Shown piece after piece: positions 1-6,288 of a stretch of 12,971 nucleotides of DNA. Every line of letters begins with the position of its first letter. Position 1 is the first letter of the stretch. The notes under the pieces are model-generated. The model was not told where the DNA came from and searched no databases. It saw only the letters and a list, made by a program, of their open reading frames with translations. The stretch is from CAZPKH01 sp964407165 (GTDB taxonomy: Bacteria; Bacteroidota; Bacteroidia; Bacteroidales; Muribaculaceae), in the NCBI GenBank assembly GCA_964407165.1, contig CAYOUJ010000060.1:1-12971 (forward strand), given 5' to 3'. The position numbers and the translations under genes are program-made.

Positions 1-110
1 CAGTCAAATAGGCTAATTTATTTATGTTATAAATCTGTAAGTGCGGAAAACAGGAGCGCATTTTAACGTTAATAATTTTTAATAAAACGTCCCGTCCGAA
101 AAAAAATTGC

Positions 111-118
111 TACCTTTG
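111..118 (+). promoter_or_regulatory. Probable Bacteroidetes -7 promoter box (TACCTTTG)
   Basis: TACCTTTG matches the Bacteroidetes sigma-ABfr -7 consensus TAnnTTTG. No convincing -33 TTTG is visible about 20 bp upstream, where the DNA is A/T-rich. It would start transcription near position 125 and leave a leader of roughly 110 nt before the first gene. It is the only good box in the first 235 bases, so it is the likely promoter of the membrane protein / PstS-like / TPR unit. Confidence 0.6.
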
Positions 119-150
119 GACTCAAATGTGCGACTGTCTGCCCGCGCCTG

Positions 151-193
151 AACTTTAAGCCCCCGCAAACGTTAAAGTTATAAAAGGCTTAAA
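151..193 (+). promoter_or_regulatory. Leader with two mutually exclusive stem-loops
   Basis: AACTTTAA (151-158) can pair with TTAAAGTT (172-179). The overlapping TTTAAGCC (154-161) can instead pair perfectly with GGCTTAAA (186-193). Both pairings use 154-158, so only one can form at a time. No U-tract follows, so this is not a classical terminator. A regulatory leader or a DNA-binding dyad are both possible. The role is inferred from geometry alone. Confidence 0.35.
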
Positions 194-235
194 CCACTCT
201 CACGCCTCCAAGTCTTACATTTAAAAGTCAAAACT

Positions 236-487
236 ATGAGCAACGATATCGACAACCGCAACACCGGGCCGGCTCCCGAGCCAAAGCGCAGCCGCTTTGA
301 GTTCGGCGCAGCCGCCATCTTCGGCCTCATCATGATAATAGTCTACGTCGGCATGGGCGTGGCCCTGCTGGCCAACGCTTTCCCCTGGATCAGCGGCGAA
401 TGGGCCTGGCTGCGCTGGACCGCCGGCGTGTTGCTGATCATCTACGGCATCTTCCGTGCCTGGCGCTACATCAAGGGCATCAACTAA
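236..487 (+). CDS. Small two-helix inner-membrane protein, unknown function
   Basis: This 83-residue protein has a hydrophilic, proline-containing N-terminus (1-20). Two hydrophobic segments follow, at about 24-49 and 60-76, separated by a short Trp-rich loop (WISGEWAWLRW), and the C-terminus is basic (RAWRYIKG). It has no signal peptide or lipobox, so it is most likely an integral inner-membrane hairpin with both ends in the cytoplasm (positive-inside rule). It is separated by only 20 bp from the PstS-like lipoprotein gene on the same strand, which suggests co-transcription from the promoter near 111. Related PstS-like/TPR pairs in Bacteroidales often sit near ExbB/ExbD/TonB genes, so a role in envelope energisation is conceivable. 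No motif supports a specific function. Codon use and length make it a convincing gene. Confidence 0.8.
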   Translation: MSNDIDNRNTGPAPEPKRSRFEFGAAAIFGLIMIIVYVGMGVALLANAFPWISGEWAWLRWTAGVLLIIYGIFRAWRYIKGIN

Positions 488-507
488 CCCCCTAATCTCC
501 CCCTCCT

Positions 508-1509
508 ATGAAGCTGCTGAGAATACTCCCCGCCGCCGTCGCCACGCTGGCCGCCGCGCTCTCGGTGTGCTCCTGCGACCGCCAGAAACCCACCACCACC
601 TCCACCTCCGGCATTGCCACCGTATACACCGACCCGAGCTTCCAAAACATTGTCGACGACGAGGTCAACGTCTACGAATACATCTACCGCGACGCCAACA
701 TCATACCCATGTATGAGAACGAGAAGGCGTGCATGGACTCGCTCATCGCAGGCGCCACCAAGGCCATAGTCATCTCGCGGCCCCTCAAAGAGGACGAGGC
801 CGAGTACTTCAAGGCCAAGGGCACCAACGCCCGGTGCTCGAAGATAGCCGTCGACGCCATCGCCGTCATCGTCAACCCCGCCAACACCGTCGACCAGCTC
901 TCTGTCAGCGAGCTCGCCGAGATACTCACCGGCAAATACACCCAATGGGGCGACGTGGAGCCCTCAAAGCTCGGCAAGATCACCGTGGTCTTCGACCACC
1001 AGGCATCGTCGACCGTCAAATACATGCGCGACTCAGTCATGTCAGGCCGTCCCTTCGGCGACAACGTCGGCGCACAAGGCTCGCCCAAGGCCGTGTTTGA
1101 CTACGTCGCCGAAAACCGTGGCGCCATCGGATTTGTCGGCGTCAACTGGATCAGCACCGACATGCGCACCACCGACCTCCCCCAGAGCGAGAAGGCCGCA
1201 GCCAAGGCGCAGATGCTCCAGGACAACGACACGGTCCGCAACGAGTTCAACACCGCCGTAAAGGTGCTCAAGCTTCGCCGCGACGACGACCTCACAGCCG
1301 TCAAGCCCTACCAATATTATATATACACCGCACAATATCCCCTCTTCCGCCCCGTATATATGATAATTACCGCCACCAACGGCACCCTGGCCCACGGCTT
1401 CTACTCCTTCGTCACCGGCTACCAGGGCCAGAAGATAATCCAAAGCTCCGGCATCCTGCCCTACATGCTCCAAAACCGCCAGCACGTGGAGCTTGTCAGC
1501 CCCAAATAA
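508..1509 (+). CDS. PstS-like periplasmic-binding-fold lipoprotein
   Basis: This 333-residue protein has a lipoprotein signal peptide: basic MKLLR, a hydrophobic core, then V-C-S-C with Cys23 as the probable lipidated residue. The rest resembles the phosphate-binding PstS/PBP type-2 superfamily. It has 'DAIAVIVNPAN' followed by 'LSVSELAEILTGKYTQWGDV', 'GAIGFVG', 'YPLFRPVYM' and a C-terminal 'YQGQKIIQSSGILP', all positions typical of PstS-like proteins. The classical phosphate ligands are not clearly kept: the usual N-terminal Gly-Ser/Thr-rich loop is missing, and the Arg-x-x-x-Ser-Gly-Thr site appears as DHQASSTV. Phosphate binding is therefore unproven. No permease or ATPase gene (pstC/A/B) follows; the next gene is a TPR protein. 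It is probably an orphan solute-binding or signalling lipoprotein rather than part of an ABC importer. Confidence 0.85.
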   Translation: MKLLRILPAAVATLAAALSVCSCDRQKPTTTSTSGIATVYTDPSFQNIVDDEVNVYEYIYRDANIIPMYENEKACMDSLIAGATKAIVISRPLKEDEAEYFKAKGTNARCSKIAVDAIAVIVNPANTVDQLSVSELAEILTGKYTQWGDVEPSKLGKITVVFDHQASSTVKYMRDSVMSGRPFGDNVGAQGSPKAVFDYVAENRGAIGFVGVNWISTDMRTTDLPQSEKAAAKAQMLQDNDTVRNEFNTAVKVLKLRRDDDLTAVKPYQYYIYTAQYPLFRPVYMIITATNGTLAHGFYSFVTGYQGQKIIQSSGILPYMLQNRQHVELVSPK

Positions 1510-1515
1510 TGCACA

Positions 1516-1576
1516 AGTTTTTAGTTTTTAGGGTTATGCCTAAAAACTAAAAACTGAAAACTAAAAACTAAAAACT
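1516..1576. repeat. Mirrored AAAAACT heptamer array forming a 17-bp hairpin
   Basis: The left arm AGTTTTTAGTTTTTAGG (1516-1532) is the perfect reverse complement of CCTAAAAACTAAAAACT (1539-1555), with a six-base loop. Three more units (GAAAACT, AAAAACT, AAAAACT; 1556-1576) extend the right side to five tandem heptamers from 1542. It begins 7 bp after the PstS-like stop and ends 22 bp before the TPR start. It can act as a transcription or 3'-end hairpin on either strand, although the arms are A/T-rich. Confidence 0.9.
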
Positions 1577-1598
1577 CGAAGATAATAAACCACACTTT

Positions 1599-3236
1599 AT
1601 GAAACTGAAACTTCTCTTAGCCCTCATGCTGGGCTGCGCCATGGGCGCATTCGCTCAAGGCGGTTATCAGGACGGCGTCGACTACTTCAACGCCTCCCGC
1701 TACACCGAGGCAAAGCGCATCCTCACCAAAACCATCAACGACCCCGCAACCGACAAGGCCGTCTCTTTCTACTACCTCGGTTGCATCGACCTCGCCTCCA
1801 CCGAAGACCATCAGCCCGACTTCGCAGCCGCAAAGGCCAACTTTGAGAAGGGCATACAGGCCAACCCCAACAACGCTTACAACTACATCGGCCTCGCCGA
1901 GGTCGCCTTCAAGCAGGGCGACAAGGCCGGCGCCGCAGAGCAGATCAAGACCGCCGAGAAACTCGGCAAGAAAGACGCCGCCGTAATGGCCGGCATCGCT
2001 CGCTGCTACTACAACGTCGACCCCGTGACCTACGCCAAGGAGATACGCAAGTATATCGAGAAAGGCTACAAGGAGTCGAAATACCAAGAGCCCGCCGTCT
2101 ACATGCTCGAGGGCGACATGTCTGCCGCCACCGACCCCGGGGCCGCCTCCGGCTTCTATGACACCGCCATCCGCCTGGCCAAGGAGGCCGGCGGCCGCGT
2201 CAACCCCGAGGCTTACATCAAGTGCGCCAACGCCCTGTTCAAGAGCAACAAGCAGGAGGCCTTCAGCTACCTGCAGCGCCTCAACGAGGACCTGCCCACC
2301 AGCGCCCTCGCCCAGCGCGAGCTCGCCGAGATGTATTACAAGGACGACCAGTGGAGCCGCGCCGCCGTGCAGTACGGCAAATACATGTCAAACCCCAACC
2401 ACTTCCCCGAGGACGAGGCCCGCTACAGCTTCCTCCTCTTCTACGGCCAGAAGTATGAGGAGTCGCTCGCCATCGCCCAGAAGCTCGTCAAGGAGAACCC
2501 CGACAACTTCTACATGGTGCGCATGGAGCTCTACGACCTCGTGGCCCTCAAGCGCTGGGAGGATGCCGCCAACACCGGCAAGCAGCTCTTCGCGATGAAG
2601 AACGCCGAGTTCATGCCCAAGGACTTCGAGGACTACGGCACCGCCCTCGACGAGCTCAAGGAGTATGACGCCGCCATCGCCCTCTACGAGAAAGGCGTGG
2701 CCATGTTCCCCGACCGCGCAAGCCTCTGGGACGGCCTCTCCGAGCAATACACCAACGCCGAGAAGTATGCCGAGGCCGCCATGGCCCAGGACAAGTACTG
2801 CAGCCTCAAGGGTGACAAGTGCACCGCCAACGACTACTACGTGCTCGCCCGCCGCTACTTCAACCTCGCCCTCAGCCGTGAGGAGGGTTCCGCAGGCCGC
2901 TCGCAGGCTTCCGCCACTGGCGTGCAGGCCATCGACAAGGCCATCGACATCGTCCCCGACAACGGTCTGCTCTGGCGCCTCAAGGCACAGCTCCTCCAGG
3001 CCGGCGACCCCACCGTCACCCCCGAGGTCGCTTCCTGCTATGAGAAGATGATCGACTGCTTCAGCAAGGAGACCAGCGGTCGCGACCGCTCTGCCGCACT
3101 CTCCTCGGCATACGCTATCCTCGGCAACTACTATGTCCGCCAGGGCGACAAGGCCACCGCTCGCTCTTACTTCGAGAAGTACCTCCAGATCAACCCCGAC
3201 GACAACGACGTCCGCAACTATCTCAAAAACCTCTAA
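1599..3236 (+). CDS. Secreted tetratricopeptide-repeat (TPR) protein
   Basis: This 545-residue protein starts with a Sec signal peptide (MKLKLLLALMLGCAMGAFAQ, cleavage probably after AFA or AQG). The mature part is helical TPR throughout. Recognisable units include DYFNASRYTEAKRIL (near residue 30), NAYNYIGLAEVAFKQGDKAGA (near 100), DDQWSRAAVQYGKYM, KEYDAAIALYEKGVAMFPD, and a final GNYYVRQGDKATARSYFEKYLQINPDD. It lacks enzyme motifs and is probably a periplasmic protein-protein scaffold. The pairing with an upstream PstS-like lipoprotein is common in Bacteroidales, and the two are likely functionally linked. The 89-bp gap holds a repeat hairpin, so the expression of the two genes may be uncoupled. 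The start at 1599 is chosen because it gives a full signal peptide. Confidence 0.85.
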   Translation: MKLKLLLALMLGCAMGAFAQGGYQDGVDYFNASRYTEAKRILTKTINDPATDKAVSFYYLGCIDLASTEDHQPDFAAAKANFEKGIQANPNNAYNYIGLAEVAFKQGDKAGAAEQIKTAEKLGKKDAAVMAGIARCYYNVDPVTYAKEIRKYIEKGYKESKYQEPAVYMLEGDMSAATDPGAASGFYDTAIRLAKEAGGRVNPEAYIKCANALFKSNKQEAFSYLQRLNEDLPTSALAQRELAEMYYKDDQWSRAAVQYGKYMSNPNHFPEDEARYSFLLFYGQKYEESLAIAQKLVKENPDNFYMVRMELYDLVALKRWEDAANTGKQLFAMKNAEFMPKDFEDYGTALDELKEYDAAIALYEKGVAMFPDRASLWDGLSEQYTNAEKYAEAAMAQDKYCSLKGDKCTANDYYVLARRYFNLALSREEGSAGRSQASATGVQAIDKAIDIVPDNGLLWRLKAQLLQAGDPTVTPEVASCYEKMIDCFSKETSGRDRSAALSSAYAILGNYYVRQGDKATARSYFEKYLQINPDDNDVRNYLKNL

Positions 3237-3242
3237 TTTTGA

Positions 3243-3331
3243 GTGATTAGTGATTAGTGATTAGTGATTAGCTTCCCTACGGACACCGTCTGCAGCTAAT
3301 CACTAATCACTAATCACTAACCACTAACCAC
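3243..3331. repeat. Mirrored GTGATTA / TAATCAC heptamer array with a 23-bp hairpin stem
   Basis: Four tandem GTGATTA units (3243-3270) face three TAATCAC units plus two TAACCAC variants (3297-3331). Positions 3250-3272 and 3295-3317 are perfect 23-bp inverted repeats. The 22-base loop itself contains ACGG-ACA-CCGT. The array starts 7 bp after the TPR stop and ends 4 bp before the nadC ATG. It could be a bidirectional terminator or 3'-end stabiliser, and in readthrough RNA it would sit directly on the nadC initiation region. Confidence 0.93.
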
Positions 3332-3335
3332 TGTT

Positions 3336-4184
3336 ATGCTTACACGTGACCATCTCGTCGACCGGCTCATCGACCTCGCATTCGCCGAGGACGTCGGCGA
3401 CGGCGACCATACCACTCTCAGCACCATCCCCGCCGACGCCCGGGGTGCCCAGCACCTCCTGGTCAAGGAGGAGGGCATACTCGCGGGCGTCGACGTCGCG
3501 CGCCGCGTCTTCGAGAAGCTCGACCCCGGCCTCAAGATGGAGGTGTATATCAACGACGGCGCCCACGTCCGCCCCGGCGACATCGCTTTCCGCGTCACCG
3601 GCAGCGTCCGCTCGCTCCTCGTGGCCGAGCGCACCATGCTCAACATCATGCAGCGCATGAGCGGAATCGCCACCACCACCGCCCGCTACCAGAAGCGCCT
3701 CGAGGGACTCCGCACCAAGGTGCTCGACACCCGCAAGACCACCCCCGGAATGCGCATGCTCGAGAAGGAGGCCGTGGCCATCGGCGGCGGCGCGAACCAC
3801 CGCATCGGCCTCTTCGACATGATACTCATCAAAGACAACCACGTCGACTTCGCCGGCGGCATACCCCAGGCCATCCGTCGTGCCAAGCAGTATCTCCACG
3901 ACACCGGCCGCAGCCTCCGCATCGAGGTCGAGTGCCGAAACCTCGACGAGATACAGCAGGCCCTCGACGAAGGCGTCGACCGCATCATGCTCGACAACTT
4001 CACCCCCGCACTAACTCGCGACGCCGTCCGCCTCATCGACGGACGCGCCGAAACCGAATCCTCCGGCGGCATCACCATCGACACCCTCCGCGACTACGGC
4101 GAGTGCGGCGTCGACTTCATCTCCGTCGGCGCCCTTACCCACAGCGTCCGCGGCCTCGACCTCTCATTCAAAGCCGACAAATAA
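3336..4184 (+). CDS. nadC: Nicotinate-nucleotide pyrophosphorylase (carboxylating), NadC
   Basis: NadC (quinolinate phosphoribosyltransferase) converts quinolinate and PRPP to nicotinate mononucleotide, CO2 and PPi in cytosolic de novo NAD synthesis. The 282 residues match the usual family length. Family signatures are in order: EDVGDGDHTT (18-27), ERTMLNIMQRMSGIAT (98-113), DTRKTTPGMR with the substrate-binding Arg/Lys cluster (131-140), GGANHRIGLFDMILIKDNH (151-169), then EVECRNLDE, DRIMLDNF and 'SSGGI...VDFISVGALTHS', the C-terminal PRPP-phosphate site. The start at 3336 precedes a normal N-terminus. nadA and nadB are not adjacent. The last 14 bases of the gene plus two more bases recur at 4708-4723, after the next gene. 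The ATG lies 4 bp after a long heptamer hairpin, so either transcription starts within or upstream of that hairpin or translation copes with it. Confidence 0.96.
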   Translation: MLTRDHLVDRLIDLAFAEDVGDGDHTTLSTIPADARGAQHLLVKEEGILAGVDVARRVFEKLDPGLKMEVYINDGAHVRPGDIAFRVTGSVRSLLVAERTMLNIMQRMSGIATTTARYQKRLEGLRTKVLDTRKTTPGMRMLEKEAVAIGGGANHRIGLFDMILIKDNHVDFAGGIPQAIRRAKQYLHDTGRSLRIEVECRNLDEIQQALDEGVDRIMLDNFTPALTRDAVRLIDGRAETESSGGITIDTLRDYGECGVDFISVGALTHSVRGLDLSFKADK

Positions 4185-4186
4185 CC
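4171..4186 (+). repeat. 16-bp direct repeat, copy 1 (3' end of nadC)
   Basis: AAAGCCGACAAATAAC encodes the last NadC residues (KADK) plus the stop codon, and recurs exactly at 4708-4723. The two copies flank the thioredoxin-like gene. Confidence 0.85.
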
Positions 4187-4204
4187 CTTTTAAGCAATAT
4201 ACCA

Positions 4205-4645
4205 ATGAAAACTATCATCCGTCTACTTGTCCTAATGATGTTGTGTGCCGGTGTGTGTGCCACCCAGCCTATGGAGGCCAAGACACGCACCACCAAGAAG
4301 AGTGCCTCCAAGAAGAGCACCCCCAACTATGTGCACGAACTTACCCAAGACGAATATCTTGGAGAATACCAAGGCCCGAAACTGATTTACTTCTATGTAA
4401 AGAACTATCAGCCGTGCACCCGCTTCTCTTCCACTTTCCGGGCGGTGGCCGCTGAATACAAAGACGACTGCTGGTTCATCAAGGTCAATCTGGAAGAGTT
4501 TCCGGAGTTTATCGAGGACTATAGTATATACGACGTCCCCTACGTGTTATGCGTGACCGCCTCGGGAGGCACGTTCACCATCAGCGGGGAGGTTCCAAAG
4601 GATGCAGTCCGTCAAGCTGCTGAGATGTGCATCGGAGGTTTCTGA
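4205..4645 (+). CDS. Secreted thioredoxin-fold protein with degenerate active site
   Basis: This 146-residue protein has a signal peptide (MKTIIRLLVLMMLCAGVCA), a Lys/Thr/Ser-rich linker (about 24-40) and a thioredoxin-like domain. 'KLIYFYVKNYQPCTRFSSTFRAVA' would align with the beta-strand/active-site helix of thioredoxin, 'CWFIKVNLEE' with the next strand, and 'IYDVPYVLCV' (Pro112) with the cis-proline segment. Where thioredoxin has W-C-G-P-C, this protein has N-Y-Q-P-C: the nucleophilic first cysteine is Tyr and only Cys71 remains. Other cysteines are at 89, 116 and 142. Classical dithiol oxidoreductase chemistry is unlikely; a chaperone, binding or single-cysteine role is possible. Codon use is less GC-biased than in neighbours. 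The start at 4205, 20 bp after nadC, is chosen for the signal peptide; the longer upstream frame overlaps nadC and is spurious. Confidence 0.75.
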   Translation: MKTIIRLLVLMMLCAGVCATQPMEAKTRTTKKSASKKSTPNYVHELTQDEYLGEYQGPKLIYFYVKNYQPCTRFSSTFRAVAAEYKDDCWFIKVNLEEFPEFIEDYSIYDVPYVLCVTASGGTFTISGEVPKDAVRQAAEMCIGGF

Positions 4646-4707
4646 CCATTTGTCGATACAGTCACCTAAACGGTGATGAGAGCGCAGTCCTCATTGATGG
4701 TGGCCGT

Positions 4708-4723
4708 AAAGCCGACAAATAAC
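4708..4723 (+). repeat. 16-bp direct repeat, copy 2
   Basis: This is an exact second copy of the nadC 3'-end sequence at 4171-4186, sitting 62 bp after the thioredoxin-like stop codon. The surrounding 4646-4741 holds no recognisable gene. Confidence 0.85.
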
Positions 4724-4741
4724 ATCTCACCCAAAAAATCA

Positions 4742-4845
4742 ATAATCATCGATAGGGCTCGATTACCTATCGATGATTATCGATTTTTATCGATGATTAT
4801 CGATTTTTATCGATGATTATCGAGGGTTATCGAGGGTTATCGAGG
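4742..4845. repeat. Hairpin plus TATCGAnnnT decamer array (ATCGAT array A)
   Basis: A 15-bp perfect inverted repeat (4742-4756 with 4766-4780, loop of nine bases) leads into exact 10-bp periodic units starting at 4768, 4778, 4788, 4798, 4808, 4818, 4828 and 4838. Units alternate TATCGATGAT and TATCGATTTT, then change to TATCGAGGGT. Each core is the palindrome ATCGAT or its variant ATCGAG, spaced one helical turn apart. The array lies between convergent genes (thioredoxin-like, truA) and provides the truA stop codon. Confidence 0.93.
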
Positions 4846-5575
4846 CGGGGTAGGTGACGGCCCAGAGGTAGAGGGCGTGGGCGGGCATGGAGGTGCTCGC
4901 GGCGCAGCGGTCGCGCCGCGCGATCACCTCCCGAAACTGCTCCACGGTCATCTTCCCGCGGCCGACATCCACGAGCGTCCCCACCACGGCCCGCACCATG
5001 TTGCGCAGGAAGCGGTTGGCCGTGATGACGAACACGTGCCGCCCCTCCCCTGCCGGCTCCCACCGCGCCTCCGTCACGTGGCAGATGTTGGTCAGCGTGT
5101 CGGTGTGGAGCTTGGCGAACGAGGTGAAGTCCTCCGTCTCGAGCAGCACGGCCGCCGCGCGGTTCATCGCCTCGTAGTCGAGCGGCCGCGGGCAGTACCA
5201 TGACAGCTCGCCCACAAACGGCGACTTGACGTGATGCACATAATAATGATACGTGCGCGCGACGGCATCGAAGCGGGCGTGAGCGTCCGGCGCCACCGGA
5301 TAGATGCTGTGCACGGCTATGTCGGGCCCTGCCATGGCGTTCAGGCGCCGCACGGCGCCTTGGCAATTGAGCGCGTCGGGGCCGTCGAAGTGCGCTGTCA
5401 TCCGGCGGGCGTTGACGCCGGCGTCGGTGCGGCCCGCGCCCACTATGGGCGTGCGCTCGCGCAGCAGCGTCGACAGGCACTTCTCCAGCACCTCCTGCAC
5501 CGTCAGCGCATCCGGCTGCACCTGCCACCCGTGATAACCCGCGCCCCGGTATGCCAAATCCATGAAATATCGCAT
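4817..5575 (-). CDS. truA: tRNA pseudouridine(38-40) synthase TruA
   Basis: TruA isomerises uridines 38-40 of the tRNA anticodon arm to pseudouridine in the cytosol. From the ATG at 5575 the protein has 252 residues, a normal length. It carries GAGYHGWQVQP (11-21), the catalytic GAGRTDAGVNAR motif with Asp51, 'RFDAVARTYHYYV', and the C-terminal 'FLRNMVRAVVGTLVDVGRGK'. A longer frame starts at a TTG at 5602, but that TTG lies inside the TATCTTTG promoter box, so 5575 (MRYFMDLAYRG) is the correct start. The last eight codons (SITLDNPR) and the TAA stop are made of the 10-bp TATCGAnnnT repeat, so the C-terminus has been formed or extended by the array. It is divergent from the recombinase gene, with 97 bp between starts. 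Confidence 0.95.
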   Translation of the reverse strand: MRYFMDLAYRGAGYHGWQVQPDALTVQEVLEKCLSTLLRERTPIVGAGRTDAGVNARRMTAHFDGPDALNCQGAVRRLNAMAGPDIAVHSIYPVAPDAHARFDAVARTYHYYVHHVKSPFVGELSWYCPRPLDYEAMNRAAAVLLETEDFTSFAKLHTDTLTNICHVTEARWEPAGEGRHVFVITANRFLRNMVRAVVGTLVDVGRGKMTVEQFREVIARRDRCAASTSMPAHALYLWAVTYPASITLDNPR

Positions 5576-5599
5576 CGGTCGTAGATTGTTTGTCGTTTG

Positions 5600-5607
5600 C
5601 AAAGATA
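5600..5607 (-). promoter_or_regulatory. Probable truA -7 promoter box (TATCTTTG, minus strand)
   Basis: On the minus strand this reads TATCTTTG, an excellent TAnnTTTG match, 24 bp before the truA ATG. It predicts a very short 5' leader and excludes the upstream TTG as the truA start. The -33 element is not obvious. Confidence 0.65.
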
Positions 5608-5630
5608 GCCACTTTTCCCGAATTTTTCCC

Positions 5631-5638
5631 TATATTTG
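5631..5638 (+). promoter_or_regulatory. Probable recombinase -7 promoter box (TATATTTG)
   Basis: TATATTTG matches TAnnTTTG and lies 34 bp before the recombinase ATG at 5673, back to back with the truA box at 5600-5607. A -33 TTTG at the canonical distance is not clear. Confidence 0.6.
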
Positions 5639-5672
5639 CTTACACGATTGTCTAACCAAAATACACAAGGCT

Positions 5673-6278
5673 ATGAACTACGGATACATACGCGTCTCCA
5701 CCGACCGCCAAAGCGTGGAGAACCAACGATTTGAAATACAACGGTTTTGCTCCGAGCAGGGACTGGGGGTCGACGGCTGGATCGAAGAAACCATCTCCGG
5801 CACCAAAAACTATGACAAGCGCGAGCTGGGAAAGCTCCTCCGACGCGTCTGCAAAGACGACCTCATCATCTGCACCGAGCTTTCACGGCTCGGCCGCTCT
5901 CTCTTTATGATCATGGAGATACTCAACCTGTGCATGACCCGCGAGGCCCGCGTCTGGACCATCAAAGACAATTACCGCCTCGGCGACGACATACAGTCAA
6001 AAGTCCTCGCCTTCGCCTTCGGCCTCTCCGCCGAAATAGAGCGCAACCTCATCTCACAACGCACCCGCGAGGCCCTCGCACGCAAGCGCGCCGACGGCGT
6101 CCGCCTCGGCCGACCTAAGGGTAGCGCCACCGACCCCGAGAAACACAAGCTCAACCGCAAGGTGCCCATGATACGCCGCCTCCTCGGATACGGAGCCTCA
6201 AAGCTCGAAATAGCCCGCCGATGCCACGTCGACCGCGGCACCCTCACCCGATTCCTCCACGAGCGCGGCCTCGAGTAA
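5673..6278 (+). CDS. Serine site-specific recombinase, Mpi/resolvase-invertase family
   Basis: This 201-residue small serine recombinase has the catalytic N-terminus MNYGYIRVSTDRQSVENQRFEI with the nucleophile Ser9 and Arg7/Arg12. Further on are 'LIICTELSRLGRS' (64-76, catalytic arginines), the long E-helix 'AFAFGLSAEIERNLISQRTREAL', 'GVRLGRPKG' before the DNA-binding domain, and a C-terminal helix-turn-helix (SKLEIARRCHVDRGTLTRFL, about 177-196). It closely resembles the Bacteroidales master DNA invertase Mpi type, which flips promoters of surface-structure genes. The frame extends upstream to 5562, but that part overlaps truA and its promoter; 5673 gives the family's standard start. ATCGAT arrays lie on both sides of the truA-recombinase pair and a large surface-protein gene follows. 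No classical invertible promoter was found in the window. Confidence 0.92.
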   Translation: MNYGYIRVSTDRQSVENQRFEIQRFCSEQGLGVDGWIEETISGTKNYDKRELGKLLRRVCKDDLIICTELSRLGRSLFMIMEILNLCMTREARVWTIKDNYRLGDDIQSKVLAFAFGLSAEIERNLISQRTREALARKRADGVRLGRPKGSATDPEKHKLNRKVPMIRRLLGYGASKLEIARRCHVDRGTLTRFLHERGLE

Positions 6279-6288
6279 CCCGTTTTTT

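Noticed and set aside
508..1509. Phosphate ABC transporter operon
   Set aside because: Only a PstS-like binding protein is present; no pstC, pstA, pstB or phoU gene follows.
3932..4204. N-terminal extension of the thioredoxin-like gene
   Set aside because: It overlaps nadC in another frame and is Arg/Pro-rich; a signal peptide begins at 4205.
4742..4845. CRISPR array or plasmid iterons
   Set aside because: Repeats are far too short and unspaced for CRISPR, and there is no replication initiator gene nearby to support iterons.
4827..5612. Second long minus-strand frame over truA
   Set aside because: It is frame-shifted against truA, which has all TruA motifs; the translation is Arg/Ala-rich with no family signature.
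5562..5672. N-terminal extension of the recombinase
   Set aside because: It overlaps the truA start and both promoters; the family N-terminus begins at MNYGYIRVS (5673).
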